A stretch of 64,000 nt of DNA, taken from assembly GCF_000724625.1 (NCBI RefSeq), contig NZ_CP007139.1, forward strand, positions 4,650,001-4,714,000, read 5' to 3'. The position numbers were made by a program, and so were the translations under genes. Positions 7,334 through 16,575 of this stretch are shown in pieces (the stretch's first letter is position 1; each line of letters opens with the position of its first letter). This DNA is from Fimbriimonas ginsengisoli Gsoil 348 (GTDB taxonomy: Bacteria; Armatimonadota; Fimbriimonadia; Fimbriimonadales; Fimbriimonadaceae). The notes under the pieces were generated by a model, which saw only the letters and a program-made list of their open reading frames with translations, ran no database searches and had not been told where the DNA came from.

Positions 7334-8608
7334 ATGGGAGAGACTTTTCGTGCGTTGCGATCTCGGAACTACCGTCTGTTCTTCACCGGGCAGATCGTTT
7401 CGCTGATCGGGACGTGGATGGAGTCGCTCGCAATGAGCTGGCTGGTCTACCGGCTCACCGGGAGCGCGGTTTTGCTTGGGACCGTCGCCTTTTCCTCGCA
7501 AATTCCGATGTTCTGCGTCACTCCGTTTGCCGGAGTCGTGACCGATCGGATCGACCACCGGCGGCTCCTCATCGCTACGCAGACGGTTGCGATGATCCTC
7601 GCCGGAATCCTCGCTGTACTAACGATCACCGGCACGATTCACGTTTGGCACATCATCGTGTTGAGCGTCCTCGTGGGAATTAACGGAGCGTTCGACACTC
7701 CAGCCCGACAAGCATTCGTTCCGGCCCTCGTCGAACGGCGTGAGGACCTCGGGAACGCGATCGCGCTCAATTCGACGATGTTCAACATCGCCCGGCTCAT
7801 CGGTCCCGCGGTCGCCGGCGTTACGATCAGCTTGGTGGGAGAAGGGGGTTGTTTCGCGATTAACACGCTTAGCTTTGTCTTTGTGATCTGGGCTTTGGCG
7901 AAGATGGACACGCCGGCTCATCGAGCCCCTGCGGAAAAGAAGAATCCGTTGCGCGATCTCCGGGAAGGCGCGGCGTATGCCTGGAGCCTCCACCCGATTC
8001 GAGTGCTTCTGGGTCTGATCGCTCTCGCAAGCCTTGCCAGTGGCGCTTATTCCGTCCTTCTCCCCGTCTACGCGGCCGACGTTTACCATGGAGGTAAGGC
8101 GCATGGGCCTCAGATCCTTGGCCTTATGTTCGGATCGGTTGGGGTGGGCGCGCTTGTTTCGGCGACGATGCTCGCTCGCCGCGCCTCGGTCGTCGGCCTC
8201 GGAAAGTGGATCGTTATCTCGTCCTCCTGCTTCGGATTGGGGCTCATTCTGTTCGGCCTCGCCAGAAGCGAGTGGCTTGGAATTCCTTTGCTTGCGCTCG
8301 TTGGATTCGGAGCGATGCTGCACATGGGTTCAACCAACACACTTCTCCAGACCTTCGTGGAGGACCGGATGCGAGGACGGGTGATGGCGTTCTACGTCAT
8401 GGCTTTCATCGGAACCATGCCGATTGGAAGCCTTGTTTCCGGCGCCGCGTCCCACGCATTCGGCCCAACCGTCGTGTTGCTGGTCGCCGGCTTGATAACG
8501 CTTCTGGGTTCTTACGGCTTCTATCGATCTCTGCCCGAGTTCCGCCGTGTGCTCCGCCCGATCTACGAAGACAAAGGGATTCTCCCAAGCCAAGCGTCCG
8601 CCCAATAA
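7334..8608 (+). CDS. MFS transporter, enterobactin-exporter-like (MFS_3) family
   Basis: The 424-residue integral membrane protein has about 12 hydrophobic segments. It begins MGETFRALRSRNYRLFFTGQ, the usual entry of the EntS-like MFS group. The cytoplasmic loop after helix 2 (FAGVVTDRIDHRRLL) is the MFS signature loop, and NAIALNSTMFNIARLIGPAVAG is the helix-5 motif conserved in this group. ATG 7334 is chosen because homologues start at this point; an in-frame ATG at 7244 lies in repeat-derived sequence. The substrate cannot be told; members export siderophores, drugs or metabolites. No siderophore genes are nearby. Confidence 0.88.
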   Translation: MGETFRALRSRNYRLFFTGQIVSLIGTWMESLAMSWLVYRLTGSAVLLGTVAFSSQIPMFCVTPFAGVVTDRIDHRRLLIATQTVAMILAGILAVLTITGTIHVWHIIVLSVLVGINGAFDTPARQAFVPALVERREDLGNAIALNSTMFNIARLIGPAVAGVTISLVGEGGCFAINTLSFVFVIWALAKMDTPAHRAPAEKKNPLRDLREGAAYAWSLHPIRVLLGLIALASLASGAYSVLLPVYAADVYHGGKAHGPQILGLMFGSVGVGALVSATMLARRASVVGLGKWIVISSSCFGLGLILFGLARSEWLGIPLLALVGFGAMLHMGSTNTLLQTFVEDRMRGRVMAFYVMAFIGTMPIGSLVSGAASHAFGPTVVLLVAGLITLLGSYGFYRSLPEFRRVLRPIYEDKGILPSQASAQ

Positions 8609-8777
8609 TCCTTCGAGCGGGATCAAGGGCACGCAAAGGCGCGGAGGCGCAAAGAGGGAGGGAGATCTGAGCATACGGTGGCGCGTATGCGTTCCTCCAG
8701 CACTCATTCCTCGGTGAAAACGGGATTCTCCCGATCAAACAGCTTTCGGACGGGATGGACTGGCTAAACTTTTGTCC

Positions 8778-10700
8778 ATGACGCTTCGCCGACGCATGCG
8801 GGCCCTCCCCTTGTCTCAAATCCGACTTACCGATTCATTCTGGACCCGCTATCAACGCGTTCTCATTGAGGAAACGCTTCCCGCCGAATACGACCAAATC
8901 GTGGCGACAAGCCGCCTCGCCAACTTTCATAGGGTGACCGGAAAGGCGGAAGGGACTCACGAAGGAATCTATTTCAACGATAGCGACGTGTACAAGTACG
9001 TTGAAGCGTGTGCCTACGGCCTCGCCGTTGGGGAACGCCTTGCATCCAAAGAGGCATGCGATAGAGTCCGGCGGCAAATGGATGAGGCGATCGACTCGGT
9101 GGTTGCGGCCCAAGACCCGGACGGCTATATCAACACCTTCTTCCAGCTCAAGCACCCAACTCTGAAGTGGCGAAACCTCAGCATGCTCCACGAGATGTAT
9201 TGCGGCGGCCACCTTATCGAAGCCGGCGTCGCCTGCTTTCAGGCTCTCGGCGACCGGCGCTTGCTCGATGTAAGCATCCGCTTCGCGGACCACGTTATGT
9301 CGATCTTCGGACCAAATGGTCGCCCTGGCTATTGCGGGCACCAAGAGATCGAGCTGGCTTTGGTTCGCCTGGCTGACGCGACGGCAGACAAGAAGTATCG
9401 GGAGTTCGCACGGTGGATGGTCGAGGAGCGAGGCAAGTCACCCTCCGTTTTCCTTCGCGAACTGGATGACGAAGGAGCGATGACCCTCAATCCAGGCTTG
9501 AGACACCACCTGATGAAGGATGGGCGCTATCAGGGCGAATACGCGCAGGACCACGCGCCGATTCGCGAACACACGGAAGTGGTCGGGCACGCCGTTCGAG
9601 CGATGTACTTCTACATCGCGGCCGCCGACTTGGCGGATGGGCAGGGCGACGAGGAGTTAGAGCTTGCGCTTGAACGGATCTGGAATAACCTCACCCATAA
9701 GCGGATGTACGTCACCGGCGGGATCGGTCCGAGTTCGAAAAACGAAGGGTTCACCGGCGACTACGACCTGCCGAACCTCACCGCTTACGCCGAGACGTGC
9801 GCCTCGGTCGGTCTCATTTTTTGGGGGCAAAAGATGCTTGAGCTCACCGGCAACGGCGAGTACGCCGACATCGTGGAGCGCGCCCTCTACAATGGCGCTA
9901 TCAGCGGGATTTCGCTGGATGGTAGAGCGTTCTTCTACGACAATCCGCTCGAGAGCCGGGGGCAGCATCAGCGAGTTCCGTGGTTCGGCTGTGCATGTTG
10001 CCCGCCCAACATTGCGCGGCTCCTGGGGGCGCTTGGCCATTACGTGGCGAGCGTGTCGGAGGGGGCATTCTTCCTTCACATCGCCGCCGGGTTGGAGGCG
10101 GAATGCACTTTTAACGGCGTGGCCACTAGGATTCGCGTCGAAAGCAACTACCCCTGGTCGGGCGAGGTCAAGATCCACGTCGAACCCGAACGGCCGGTTC
10201 GGTTTGCTTTGCACGTTCGAATTCCCGATTGGTCGGAAGAAGTCGGTACGGACCTTCCGCGCGCCGAAGAGGAGGCGACCTACGAGACCGGCTATGCCGT
10301 CTTCGACCGCACTTGGAAGGCCGCGGAGGTCTTGACTGTCGACCTGGGCGTTAAGCCGAAGTGGGTGGAGTCCGATCCCCGGGTTCGGGATAATCTCGGC
10401 CGGGCGGCTTTGACGTTCGGTCCGCTTGTCTATTGCGCGGAGCAACACGACCTTGGATATGCACCCCAGCTCTTCACGGCCGACACCGAGATGGAAATGG
10501 TGGAAGCGAAGGAGAAAATCTTGGAAGGAGTGACGACATTAACGGTCGAAGGGACCTACGATGTCGAGCTATTTACCGACTCGCTGTACGCGGACGTCGG
10601 CACCACGGAGGTTCGGGAAGGGTCCGCAAAGTTCGTTCCGTACTACGCGTGGTGCAACCGCGGAGCGACAAACATGCAGGTCTGGGTCCGAAAGCTTTAG
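8778..10700 (+). CDS. Glycoside hydrolase family 127, probable beta-L-arabinofuranosidase
   Basis: The ~640-residue protein belongs to the GH127 (HypBA1-like, formerly DUF1680) family, whose members release beta-L-arabinofuranose from plant glycoproteins and polysaccharides. It has the (alpha/alpha)6-barrel motifs NFHRVTGKAEG, QDPDGYINTFFQ, MYVTGGIGPSSKNEGF and TYAETCASVG. The zinc/nucleophile cysteine cluster GCACCPPN lies at about residues 403-410. Known enzymes use a Zn-bound cysteine from this cluster as nucleophile. No signal peptide is seen, so it is probably cytoplasmic and acts on imported oligosaccharides. The ATG at 8778 is assumed; 8796 is an alternative. The CE1-like esterase at 39.4-41.2 kb may belong to the same diet. 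Confidence 0.92.
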   Translation: MTLRRRMRALPLSQIRLTDSFWTRYQRVLIEETLPAEYDQIVATSRLANFHRVTGKAEGTHEGIYFNDSDVYKYVEACAYGLAVGERLASKEACDRVRRQMDEAIDSVVAAQDPDGYINTFFQLKHPTLKWRNLSMLHEMYCGGHLIEAGVACFQALGDRRLLDVSIRFADHVMSIFGPNGRPGYCGHQEIELALVRLADATADKKYREFARWMVEERGKSPSVFLRELDDEGAMTLNPGLRHHLMKDGRYQGEYAQDHAPIREHTEVVGHAVRAMYFYIAAADLADGQGDEELELALERIWNNLTHKRMYVTGGIGPSSKNEGFTGDYDLPNLTAYAETCASVGLIFWGQKMLELTGNGEYADIVERALYNGAISGISLDGRAFFYDNPLESRGQHQRVPWFGCACCPPNIARLLGALGHYVASVSEGAFFLHIAAGLEAECTFNGVATRIRVESNYPWSGEVKIHVEPERPVRFALHVRIPDWSEEVGTDLPRAEEEATYETGYAVFDRTWKAAEVLTVDLGVKPKWVESDPRVRDNLGRAALTFGPLVYCAEQHDLGYAPQLFTADTEMEMVEAKEKILEGVTTLTVEGTYDVELFTDSLYADVGTTEVREGSAKFVPYYAWCNRGATNMQVWVRKL

Positions 10701-10729
10701 TCTTCGTATTCGGTAAACTCCGGGATAGG

Positions 10730-11014
10730 ATGAGCCTGATTCGCAACCTATTTCGGAGGAGTGAGGTGGACCCGGCGGCCCACGGGCCGCTGTACCCCCA
10801 GGTGCGGTCGGCGATGAACGACGTCCAGGCCTACGCCCGGTCGCACGGTGGAGAGATCGAGCTCCTATCGGTCACCGAAGAGGGGGATGTCACCATTCGG
10901 ATGGCGGGAGCCTGCCGTGGCTGCCCGATGTCGGCGCTTACCCTGAAGCACGGAATCGAGGAGCAGCTTCGTCTCCTCGTCCCTGGCGTGCGTAAGGTCA
11001 TCGAAGCCAAGTGA
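10730..11014 (+). CDS. NifU-like C-terminal-domain protein (Fe-S cluster carrier)
   Basis: A 94-residue protein with the NifU C-terminal (Nfu) fold: HGGEIELLSVTEEGDVTIRM, then the cysteine pair in CRGCPMSALTLK near residues 62-65, then the GIEEQLRLLVPGV helix. The CxxC pair of two subunits normally holds a transient [4Fe-4S] cluster for delivery to apo-proteins. It starts 29 nt after the GH127 stop. No isc or suf genes are in the window. Confidence 0.9.
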   Translation: MSLIRNLFRRSEVDPAAHGPLYPQVRSAMNDVQAYARSHGGEIELLSVTEEGDVTIRMAGACRGCPMSALTLKHGIEEQLRLLVPGVRKVIEAK

Positions 11015-11073
11015 GGCTTGCAAGTATCAGGCCGAACTACCAGGGGCGGGCCGCCCGTGCCACATCTTAACCG

Positions 11074-11619
11074 CTAGCCCTCGCCTTCAGGTCGGAGGTA
11101 GGGGGTCCATTTGGAGCTCGGAAGATGGGTCATTTGGGCGATTCGGGCCATCAAGAACCCGATCGCGTCCCCGAACTGCGGAACGGTGAGCGTGTTTTCC
11201 TTGCTTGTGGCAAGCGGGCCGACGGGGGCGACCGCGCCCTTGCGAACCAGGAGAGCTAGATTCGACCGCTGCGGACCGTTCATCTGCAAGCGACGGGCGT
11301 CGAACGTTACCGGGCTCGGCGTCATTTTCACCTTCGGCTTGAATACCGCGATGAACCGGACCATTTCGGCAACCACCGCGTCGCGTCCCACCGGCTTGTC
11401 GCTGTCGGGAATGGAGACGTGCGGTGAGGACGCCGGCATGCCGAGAGCACCACGGAGCACGGTCTCGGCCTTGATGAAGGTGGCCCGTGCCTCCGCCTGG
11501 GTAACCGGCGCGTTCGTAGCGGCGACCTTGGGCTGGGGGTGCTTCTTCAGTCCCTCGTGGTCCTGGGCAAAAACGCCCGCTACGGCCAACAACCCACCGA
11601 TACATAGAACCGTTTTCAT
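11074..11619 (-). CDS. Exported protein of unknown function
   Basis: The 181-residue product has a clear signal peptide (MKTVLCIGGLLAVAGVFAQ). A mature part rich in Ala and Pro follows, with VTQAEARATFIKAETVLRGALG and a VPQFGDAIGFLMARIAQMTHL segment. The phrasing is faintly like S-layer-homology regions, but I do not claim that domain. It lies 11 nt downstream of mreB on the same strand and could be co-transcribed with murA-mreB, which hints at an envelope role. Confidence 0.7.
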   Translation of the reverse strand: MKTVLCIGGLLAVAGVFAQDHEGLKKHPQPKVAATNAPVTQAEARATFIKAETVLRGALGMPASSPHVSIPDSDKPVGRDAVVAEMVRFIAVFKPKVKMTPSPVTFDARRLQMNGPQRSNLALLVRKGAVAPVGPLATSKENTLTVPQFGDAIGFLMARIAQMTHLPSSKWTPYLRPEGEG

Positions 11620-11630
11620 GATATTCCCAG

Positions 11631-12650
11631 CTAAATGGTGCTTACGGCGCCGCTCTGCCGAATTGCGTCCAATTCTTCCAACGCACGGCCAGTACCGATT
11701 GCAACGCAGTTTAGCGCGTTATCGGCCACTCGGACGGGGATGTCGGTAACGCTATTTAAAAGGCGGTCCAGACCTCGTAATAGTGCGCCGCCGCCGGTAA
11801 GGGTAATTCCCCGCTCGATGACGTCGCTGCCCAGTTCGGGAGGGGTCTCTTCGAGGACCTGGCAAAGCTTTTCGGCGATCTGGCGAATCGGCTCGCTGAG
11901 CGCCTCGCGAATCTCCTCGCTCGTCACTTCCACGCTTTTTGGCAGACCGGCCACCAAGTCGCGGCCTCGAATCTCCATGCGCAATTCTTGGGCCAGGGGG
12001 TAGGCCGAGCCAATCTTGATCTTGATCTCCTCCGCGGTGGGATCGCCGATCATAAGATTGTAGGCGTTGCGGATATGCCGGATGATCGCCTCGTCGAGCT
12101 TGTTCCCTCCCAGCCGAAGGCTCTGGGAAAGGACGATGCCTCCAAGTGAAATCACCGCGATGTCGCTAGTGCCGCCGCCGATGTCGACCACCATATTGCC
12201 ACCCGGAGACGAGATAGGAAGGCCGGCGCCGATCGCCGCGGCCATCGGCTCTTCAATCGTCATCGCATGGCCAGCGCCTGCTTCCCGGGCGGCCTGGATG
12301 ACCGCGCGTCGCTCGACGTTGGTGACGCCGCTGGGAACGCAAACTAGCGTGGTCGGTCGAAGCTTGATCGGGAAGCGGCCCCCGCACGTCTTCGTGATGA
12401 TGTACTCGAGCATCTTCAGCGTCGTCGAGTAATCCGCGATGACGCCGTCTTTCAGGGGCCGGATGGCGGTGATGTTGCCGGGGGTGCGCCCAAGCATGTC
12501 GCGCGCTTCGTTACCTACCGCAAGTACTTTGCCGTTAGTCGAGTTGATGGCAACGACCGTGGGCTCGTTCAGCACGATGCCTTTCCCACGCCGGTAAACC
12601 AGAATGTTTGCCGTGCCCAGGTCGATGCCTATCTCAGGAACTAATCTCAA
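11631..12650 (-). CDS. mreB: Rod-shape-determining actin homologue MreB
   Basis: The 339-residue protein has the full MreB pattern: phosphate-1 loop EIGIDLGTANILVY, phosphate-2 segment NMVVDIGGGTSDIAVISLGG, and adenosine motif GITLTGGGALLRGLDRLL. MreB polymerises under the inner membrane and directs lateral peptidoglycan synthesis. Its ATG overlaps the murA stop by 4 nt, so the pair is translationally coupled. mreC and mreD are not next to it. Confidence 0.96.
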   Translation of the reverse strand: MRLVPEIGIDLGTANILVYRRGKGIVLNEPTVVAINSTNGKVLAVGNEARDMLGRTPGNITAIRPLKDGVIADYSTTLKMLEYIITKTCGGRFPIKLRPTTLVCVPSGVTNVERRAVIQAAREAGAGHAMTIEEPMAAAIGAGLPISSPGGNMVVDIGGGTSDIAVISLGGIVLSQSLRLGGNKLDEAIIRHIRNAYNLMIGDPTAEEIKIKIGSAYPLAQELRMEIRGRDLVAGLPKSVEVTSEEIREALSEPIRQIAEKLCQVLEETPPELGSDVIERGITLTGGGALLRGLDRLLNSVTDIPVRVADNALNCVAIGTGRALEELDAIRQSGAVSTI

Positions 12651-13939
12651 AGAACCGTTTCGCCCACCCTCTTAGCTCTCAGCTCGTCCTCCGGGATGCG
12701 TACGATCCGACCACCCAGGCCTTGGAGCGTCTCTTCGAGGCGCTCATATCCACGGTCGATGAAATGTACATTACGGACGATCGTCTCGCCATCGGCGGCA
12801 AGGCCGGCTAAAACGAGTGCGGCGCCCGCGCGTAGGTCGCTTGCGACCACCACGGTTCCCCGGAGTTGACTGACGCCATTAATGATGGACGATCTGCTCT
12901 CCTGAATGATGTTGGCCCCCATGCGGTTTAGCTCCTGCACGTGACCGATTCGGCTCTCGTAAATCGTTTCCTCGACGACGCTCGTTCCCTCGGCGAGGGT
13001 AAGCAGCGCGGCCATCGGCTGCTGAATGTCGGTCGGGAATCCCGGATACGGCATCGTTTTGATACGGATCCCTTTCAGACGCTCGGTGGCGCCGACGCGG
13101 ATCCAGTCCGATCCTTCGCTGACCTCGGCTCCGGCTTCACGAAGCTTGTTAACGAGACCAGATTGATGCTCGGGCAGAATGCCCTTCACCTTCACGTCGC
13201 CACCGGTAATCGCGCCGGCCAGCATGTAGGTTCCGGCCTGGAGCCGGTCCGACGGAACGCGGAATTCGCATGGGCTCAGCGACGACATCCCCTGAATGGT
13301 TACCGTGCTCGTCCCCGCCCCTTCGACCCGGGCGCCCATACGGTTCAGGAAGTCGGCCAAGACCGTGACCTCCGGCTCCATCGCGGCGTTTTGGATCACG
13401 GTGATGCCGCGAGCCAAGGCCGCGGCGGTCATCAGGTGCTGGGTCGCCCCCGCGCTCGGAAAGTCGAGGTAGATCTCAGCGCCGAGAAGCGAGTCGGCTT
13501 CTAGCGAATAAACCCCGTTGACGAGGTCGATCCTTGCGCCGAGCAGGGTGAGACCTTTGATATGGAGGTCGACCGGGCGAGCGCCAATCTTACATCCGCC
13601 GGGAGCCGGTAGCGTTACGCGCCCAAGGCGTGCGACGAGCGGGCCGAGCAGATAGAACGAGGTGCGGATGGAACGAACCATCTCCTCGTCCGCTTCTCCG
13701 TTGTGGAGATTGCTGCAGTCGACATGGAGTGAGCTTCCGTGCCACTCGGTCTTTGCACCGAACACTTGCAGGAGCTGCGCTTTGGTGCGCGTATCCGACA
13801 CATCCGGAACGTTGTGCAGAATCGTAGTGCCTTCCGCCAGCACAACCGCTGACATTAAGGCAAGCGCGGAATTTTTACTTCCCGCAACGTCGACTTCACC
13901 GAGCAGCCTCCTGCCGCCCGCGATGACTAGTGCATTCAT
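12647..13939 (-). CDS. murA: UDP-N-acetylglucosamine 1-carboxyvinyltransferase
   Basis: MurA transfers enolpyruvate from PEP to UDP-GlcNAc, the first committed step of peptidoglycan synthesis. The start MNALVIAGGRRLLGEVDVAGSKNSAL and the active-site loop with the PEP-binding, fosfomycin-target cysteine (PAPGGCKIGARP, Cys near residue 115) are intact. Other family motifs are EPEVTVLADFLNRMGA and PGFPTDIQQPMAALL. The ATG at 13939 is preferred over one 33 nt upstream because GGAGGG lies about 10 nt before it. It forms an operon with mreB through an ATGA overlap. Confidence 0.96.
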   Translation of the reverse strand: MNALVIAGGRRLLGEVDVAGSKNSALALMSAVVLAEGTTILHNVPDVSDTRTKAQLLQVFGAKTEWHGSSLHVDCSNLHNGEADEEMVRSIRTSFYLLGPLVARLGRVTLPAPGGCKIGARPVDLHIKGLTLLGARIDLVNGVYSLEADSLLGAEIYLDFPSAGATQHLMTAAALARGITVIQNAAMEPEVTVLADFLNRMGARVEGAGTSTVTIQGMSSLSPCEFRVPSDRLQAGTYMLAGAITGGDVKVKGILPEHQSGLVNKLREAGAEVSEGSDWIRVGATERLKGIRIKTMPYPGFPTDIQQPMAALLTLAEGTSVVEETIYESRIGHVQELNRMGANIIQESRSSIINGVSQLRGTVVVASDLRAGAALVLAGLAADGETIVRNVHFIDRGYERLEETLQGLGGRIVRIPEDELRAKRVGETVL

Positions 13940-14089
13940 CTTAACTAAACCCTCCGTCCATGGCTGGTTCAAACACCTTCACTATAGCGGGTTTGGACGG
14001 GCTGGACAAGTCTACCGGCTTTTCCGACGCGGTAATTCGCAAATGAGTTCGTCGGAGTTGCCACGGAAGGCAAGATTTGAGGCATTCGG

Positions 14090-14170
14090 AGGGTTGAGGC
14101 GCGAGGCGCGAAGGAAAGGGTAATGCCCTAAAGCTAGATCACGCTTCACGCTCCGCACCTAACGCTTCCC
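14090..14170. repeat. Palindromic repeat family R1, copy 2
   Basis: The left arm is TTGAGGCGCGAGGCGCGAAG, the core is GGAAAGGGTAATGCCCTAAA GCTAG (about 14113-14137), and the right arm holds CACGCTTCACGCTCCGCACC then TAACGCTTCC. The core matches the copies at 4764 and 35491, while the arms differ in sequence but keep the short tandem units and rough complementarity. It sits between the start of murA and the end of the HNH gene. Confidence 0.8.
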
Positions 14171-14721
14171 TACGCACTCTGCTCCAGCAGCGCTCCGGTG
14201 GCGAACTCTTCGAAGAACGGTAGGAACATCCGCCAATCGTCCCGGTTCTGCGCCTTAAGGTAGAGCGGCAGCGACAGGTAGGGGACGAAGTGCGGACGGC
14301 GCGGCTTGCGGGCGAGCTTCATGTGCGCCTGCTGCGGAGTCTTGTCGGCTTTCTTCAAATTGCATCGCCGGCAGCACGCGACGAGGTTATCCCAGGTGTG
14401 CGGACCACCCGCCCACTTCGGCATGACGTGGTCGATGGTCAGGTCCTTCCCTTTGATGCCGCAGTATTGGCAGGTGTAGTGGTCGCGAGCCAAAACCGAA
14501 TGACGCGAGAGTCGAAGCTGGGGCATCGGCCTCCGCACCTGGTATCGCATCTTGAGGACCGATGGTGCGTCGTGGTAGCCATTGACGGTCGTCAAGGGTT
14601 GGTCGCGATGCTGCAGCACCTCTGCCTTGCCCAACAAAAGCAAGGCGATGGCGCGCCGCATGTTGCATACGTTGAGCGGCTCGTAGTTGCTATTTAGAAC
14701 AAGGACTTCGTGCGTCGACAC
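14170..14721 (-). CDS. HNH endonuclease family protein
   Basis: The 183-residue protein begins MSTHEVLVLNSNYEPLNVCN, typical of a widespread stand-alone HNH group. The ββα-metal motif is complete: CQYCG, DLTIDHVMPKWAGG with the catalytic Asp-His, then CRRCNLKKADKTP, giving four zinc-coordinating cysteines. Members are chromosomal and not tied to restriction systems; the cellular role is not established. The leader upstream holds a strong hairpin (14760-14790) and the ~108-nt R2 element. Confidence 0.9.
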   Translation of the reverse strand: MSTHEVLVLNSNYEPLNVCNMRRAIALLLLGKAEVLQHRDQPLTTVNGYHDAPSVLKMRYQVRRPMPQLRLSRHSVLARDHYTCQYCGIKGKDLTIDHVMPKWAGGPHTWDNLVACCRRCNLKKADKTPQQAHMKLARKPRRPHFVPYLSLPLYLKAQNRDDWRMFLPFFEEFATGALLEQSA

Positions 14722-14759
14722 CTATTGTGCTCCCTAGTCGATACCTCCAAAACCGCGAA

Positions 14760-14790
14760 AGGCTCGCGTGCGAACTTCGCACGCGAGCCT
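14760..14790. terminator. Strong hairpin upstream of the HNH gene
   Basis: AGGCTCGCGTGCGAA and TTCGCACGCGAGCCT pair perfectly around one C. On the minus strand AGGCTCGCG...GAGCCTTTCG is followed by a short T run, so it may terminate transcription arriving from the lipoprotein gene or act as an attenuator in the HNH leader. It lies 39 nt upstream of the HNH start. Confidence 0.6.
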
Positions 14791-14811
14791 CCCGTTGGGG
14801 CGGGACCAGAC

Positions 14812-14921
14812 GGCACGTATTATGGTGTCACGCCAAGAAGGCGGCCACCCGAGCGAAGCCATCCGTATGCGATCCGGTTCATACATCGACACTGTTACAG
14901 ACGATTATCCGTCGGAAAACG
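14812..14921 (-). ncRNA. Candidate structured leader or repeat (family R2, copy 1)
   Basis: This ~110-nt segment aligns along its length with 17139-17246. Shared blocks are GGCAC-TATTA-G, CCAAGAAGG-GGCC, GCGAA-CCATCC, CGATCCGG, TCGAC and GTCGGAAAA. A local hairpin GACG/CGTC near 14901-14914 has a counterpart CCGAC/GTCGG in the other copy. Both copies lie in gaps between minus-strand genes and 60-90 nt upstream of the next minus-strand start (here HNH). It occupies most of the 318-nt gap 14722-15039; the rest shows nothing recognisable. Orientation and RNA nature are inferred. Confidence 0.4.
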
Positions 14922-15039
14922 CATCGCCGCCATTGTTAAAATCCGCCCGACCGAGGAAGTTCCTTCGAGAAGTTCATCACAAGTAGCATCGGCACCCAGC
15001 CGATGAACGAAAGAGCCTCGCCGATCGCCCGGGTAAAGA

Positions 15040-16395
15040 CTAAGGCGAATATGCCTCCCAAGTCGGCGAGGTAGCGCTTGACGAACCGCCTCCCAGGGTG
15101 CCGTTCAGATGCTGGATGCCGGGAATTGAGAAGTTCGTTGGGGTTCCGGAGAGCGTGCTCGGATCGACCAACACGAGGGTCGACGCGTCATCCTCCCAAG
15201 GCTTCGTCGGTACATCGTACGACTCTCCGGTGTATCGATCGACGTTGGAAATTCTAAACGCCGCCAAGTCGCCCACGAACGAAAAATCTTGGGTGACGAA
15301 AGGCACGCCGCAGTTCTTGCCCAGAGCCGCCGCCTCGGCGTTCGCCAGCGGCGTAATGTTGCCGGTCGCCGGAGTCGTGCTCACCAGATGCCCGTTTCGG
15401 TACATCCTGACCACCTGTCCGTCGTAACACCAGGCCATGTGGCTCCAGGCATGAAGCGGGAATTGGTCGCCATAGTAATACCGATACGGTTGGCCCGCGC
15501 CCGTTCCCATGCCGACGAACCGATCGGGATCGAGGACGAAGATCTCGTCCATGGAGCCGTTGGCCCACTGCTGCCAAATAAATGTCCGGGAATCGGCCCG
15601 GGCCGGTTTGACGATCGCCTCAACCGTAAACCGTTGACCAAGATTGCAGGCGCCGTTTAGGTCGCCTCCCTTTAGCTGGATCGTATCGGTGGGGAGCGCG
15701 AACCGGAAAACGCGAGTAAAGGTGCGGTCGACGGTGATCGTCGCCGGCGGGCTGGAGACACCGTCGACGGTAACTTTCACCGTGGCCGTACCGACGGAGA
15801 GGGGGGTGGCGATCCCATCCGCCGACACCGAGAGGACCGATTCGCCGGAGATCAGGCTCCAAGTTGCGGAGCCTGGAGAAACGGCAACCGTGTGGCTATC
15901 GGCATCGCTCGCCGTGAATTCGAGCTGCTTTGCTCCCTGGCTCAGAAGCATGGTTTGCGGAGTCGCCGTCACGGTGTGGACCTTGCCGTCCACGACGACG
16001 GAGACAAAATTCAAATTTGGCCCCTGGGACGTGAAGTTCGCTTGGGCGGTGGCGACCAGGTCGCCCAGGCCGTTTGCTTGTGCATAGAAGCTAACGGTCA
16101 GGGTTCGCGCGGTCCGATTTACGGGTTGCGGGATGGTATAGGTGGCTACGTATCCGTCGATCCGCGCCTCCCTGTTCACCGTGAAGGCGATGTCGTGACC
16201 GGTGGAATCTCCGGCGACGATGACGATCCGAGCGGAGAGCGCCGAAGCAGGGGCTGTGAGTGCGGCTCGCGAGCGCGCGGGCCACGTTATCTGCATCGTG
16301 CGGTTCGCCGTCACCGGGCCGTTGGACCTCCCGCTTCCTCCGCATCCGGCGAGAACCAAAGCAAGAACGAAAGCAAACCAAAGCCAACGAAGCAC
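15040..16395 (-). CDS. Lipoprotein with bacterial Ig-like and LamG (concanavalin-like) domains
   Basis: From a GTG at 16395 the product begins MLRWLWFAFVLALVLAGCGG, a lipoprotein signal with lipobox LAGC. A Big_2-like region (TATPLSVGTATVKVTVDG style) covers about residues 160-220. A LamG-like fold follows, with FTVEAIVKPARADSRTF, HAWSHMAWCYDGQVVRMYRNG and GDLAAFRISNVDRYTG, about residues 235-400. LamG modules bind glycans or proteins, so it is likely a surface adhesin or polysaccharide-binding protein. An upstream ATG at 16452 would add 19 residues ahead of the signal and is less likely. Confidence 0.8.
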   Translation of the reverse strand: MLRWLWFAFVLALVLAGCGGSGRSNGPVTANRTMQITWPARSRAALTAPASALSARIVIVAGDSTGHDIAFTVNREARIDGYVATYTIPQPVNRTARTLTVSFYAQANGLGDLVATAQANFTSQGPNLNFVSVVVDGKVHTVTATPQTMLLSQGAKQLEFTASDADSHTVAVSPGSATWSLISGESVLSVSADGIATPLSVGTATVKVTVDGVSSPPATITVDRTFTRVFRFALPTDTIQLKGGDLNGACNLGQRFTVEAIVKPARADSRTFIWQQWANGSMDEIFVLDPDRFVGMGTGAGQPYRYYYGDQFPLHAWSHMAWCYDGQVVRMYRNGHLVSTTPATGNITPLANAEAAALGKNCGVPFVTQDFSFVGDLAAFRISNVDRYTGESYDVPTKPWEDDASTLVLVDPSTLSGTPTNFSIPGIQHLNGTLGGGSSSATSPTWEAYSP

Positions 16396-16575
16396 AACCC
16401 AAGTATATGAAAAAGAACCGCCCCAACCAAGGACCGGGACGGCCCGATTCAAGAGCAGCGAGAATTACTTCTTAGCTCAACGATTTGTATTCCTGGTTCT
16501 CCCTCACCCATACCATCCTCTTCTCGTCGGACGTTGAGGTTCGACGGTATGGGCTGCCAACGAGGGGCTTTGGAA

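Noticed and set aside
9657-10448. 263-codon minus-strand open frame antisense to the GH127 gene
   Set aside because: The GH127 motifs lie on the other strand; the antisense product is Arg/Pro-rich and unlike any family.
11087-11605. Alternative frame inside the exported protein gene
   Set aside because: Arg/Gly-rich out-of-frame reading; the 11074-11619 frame has a signal peptide.
12941-13504. 187-codon plus-strand open frame antisense to murA
   Set aside because: Complete overlap with murA, which has all catalytic motifs.
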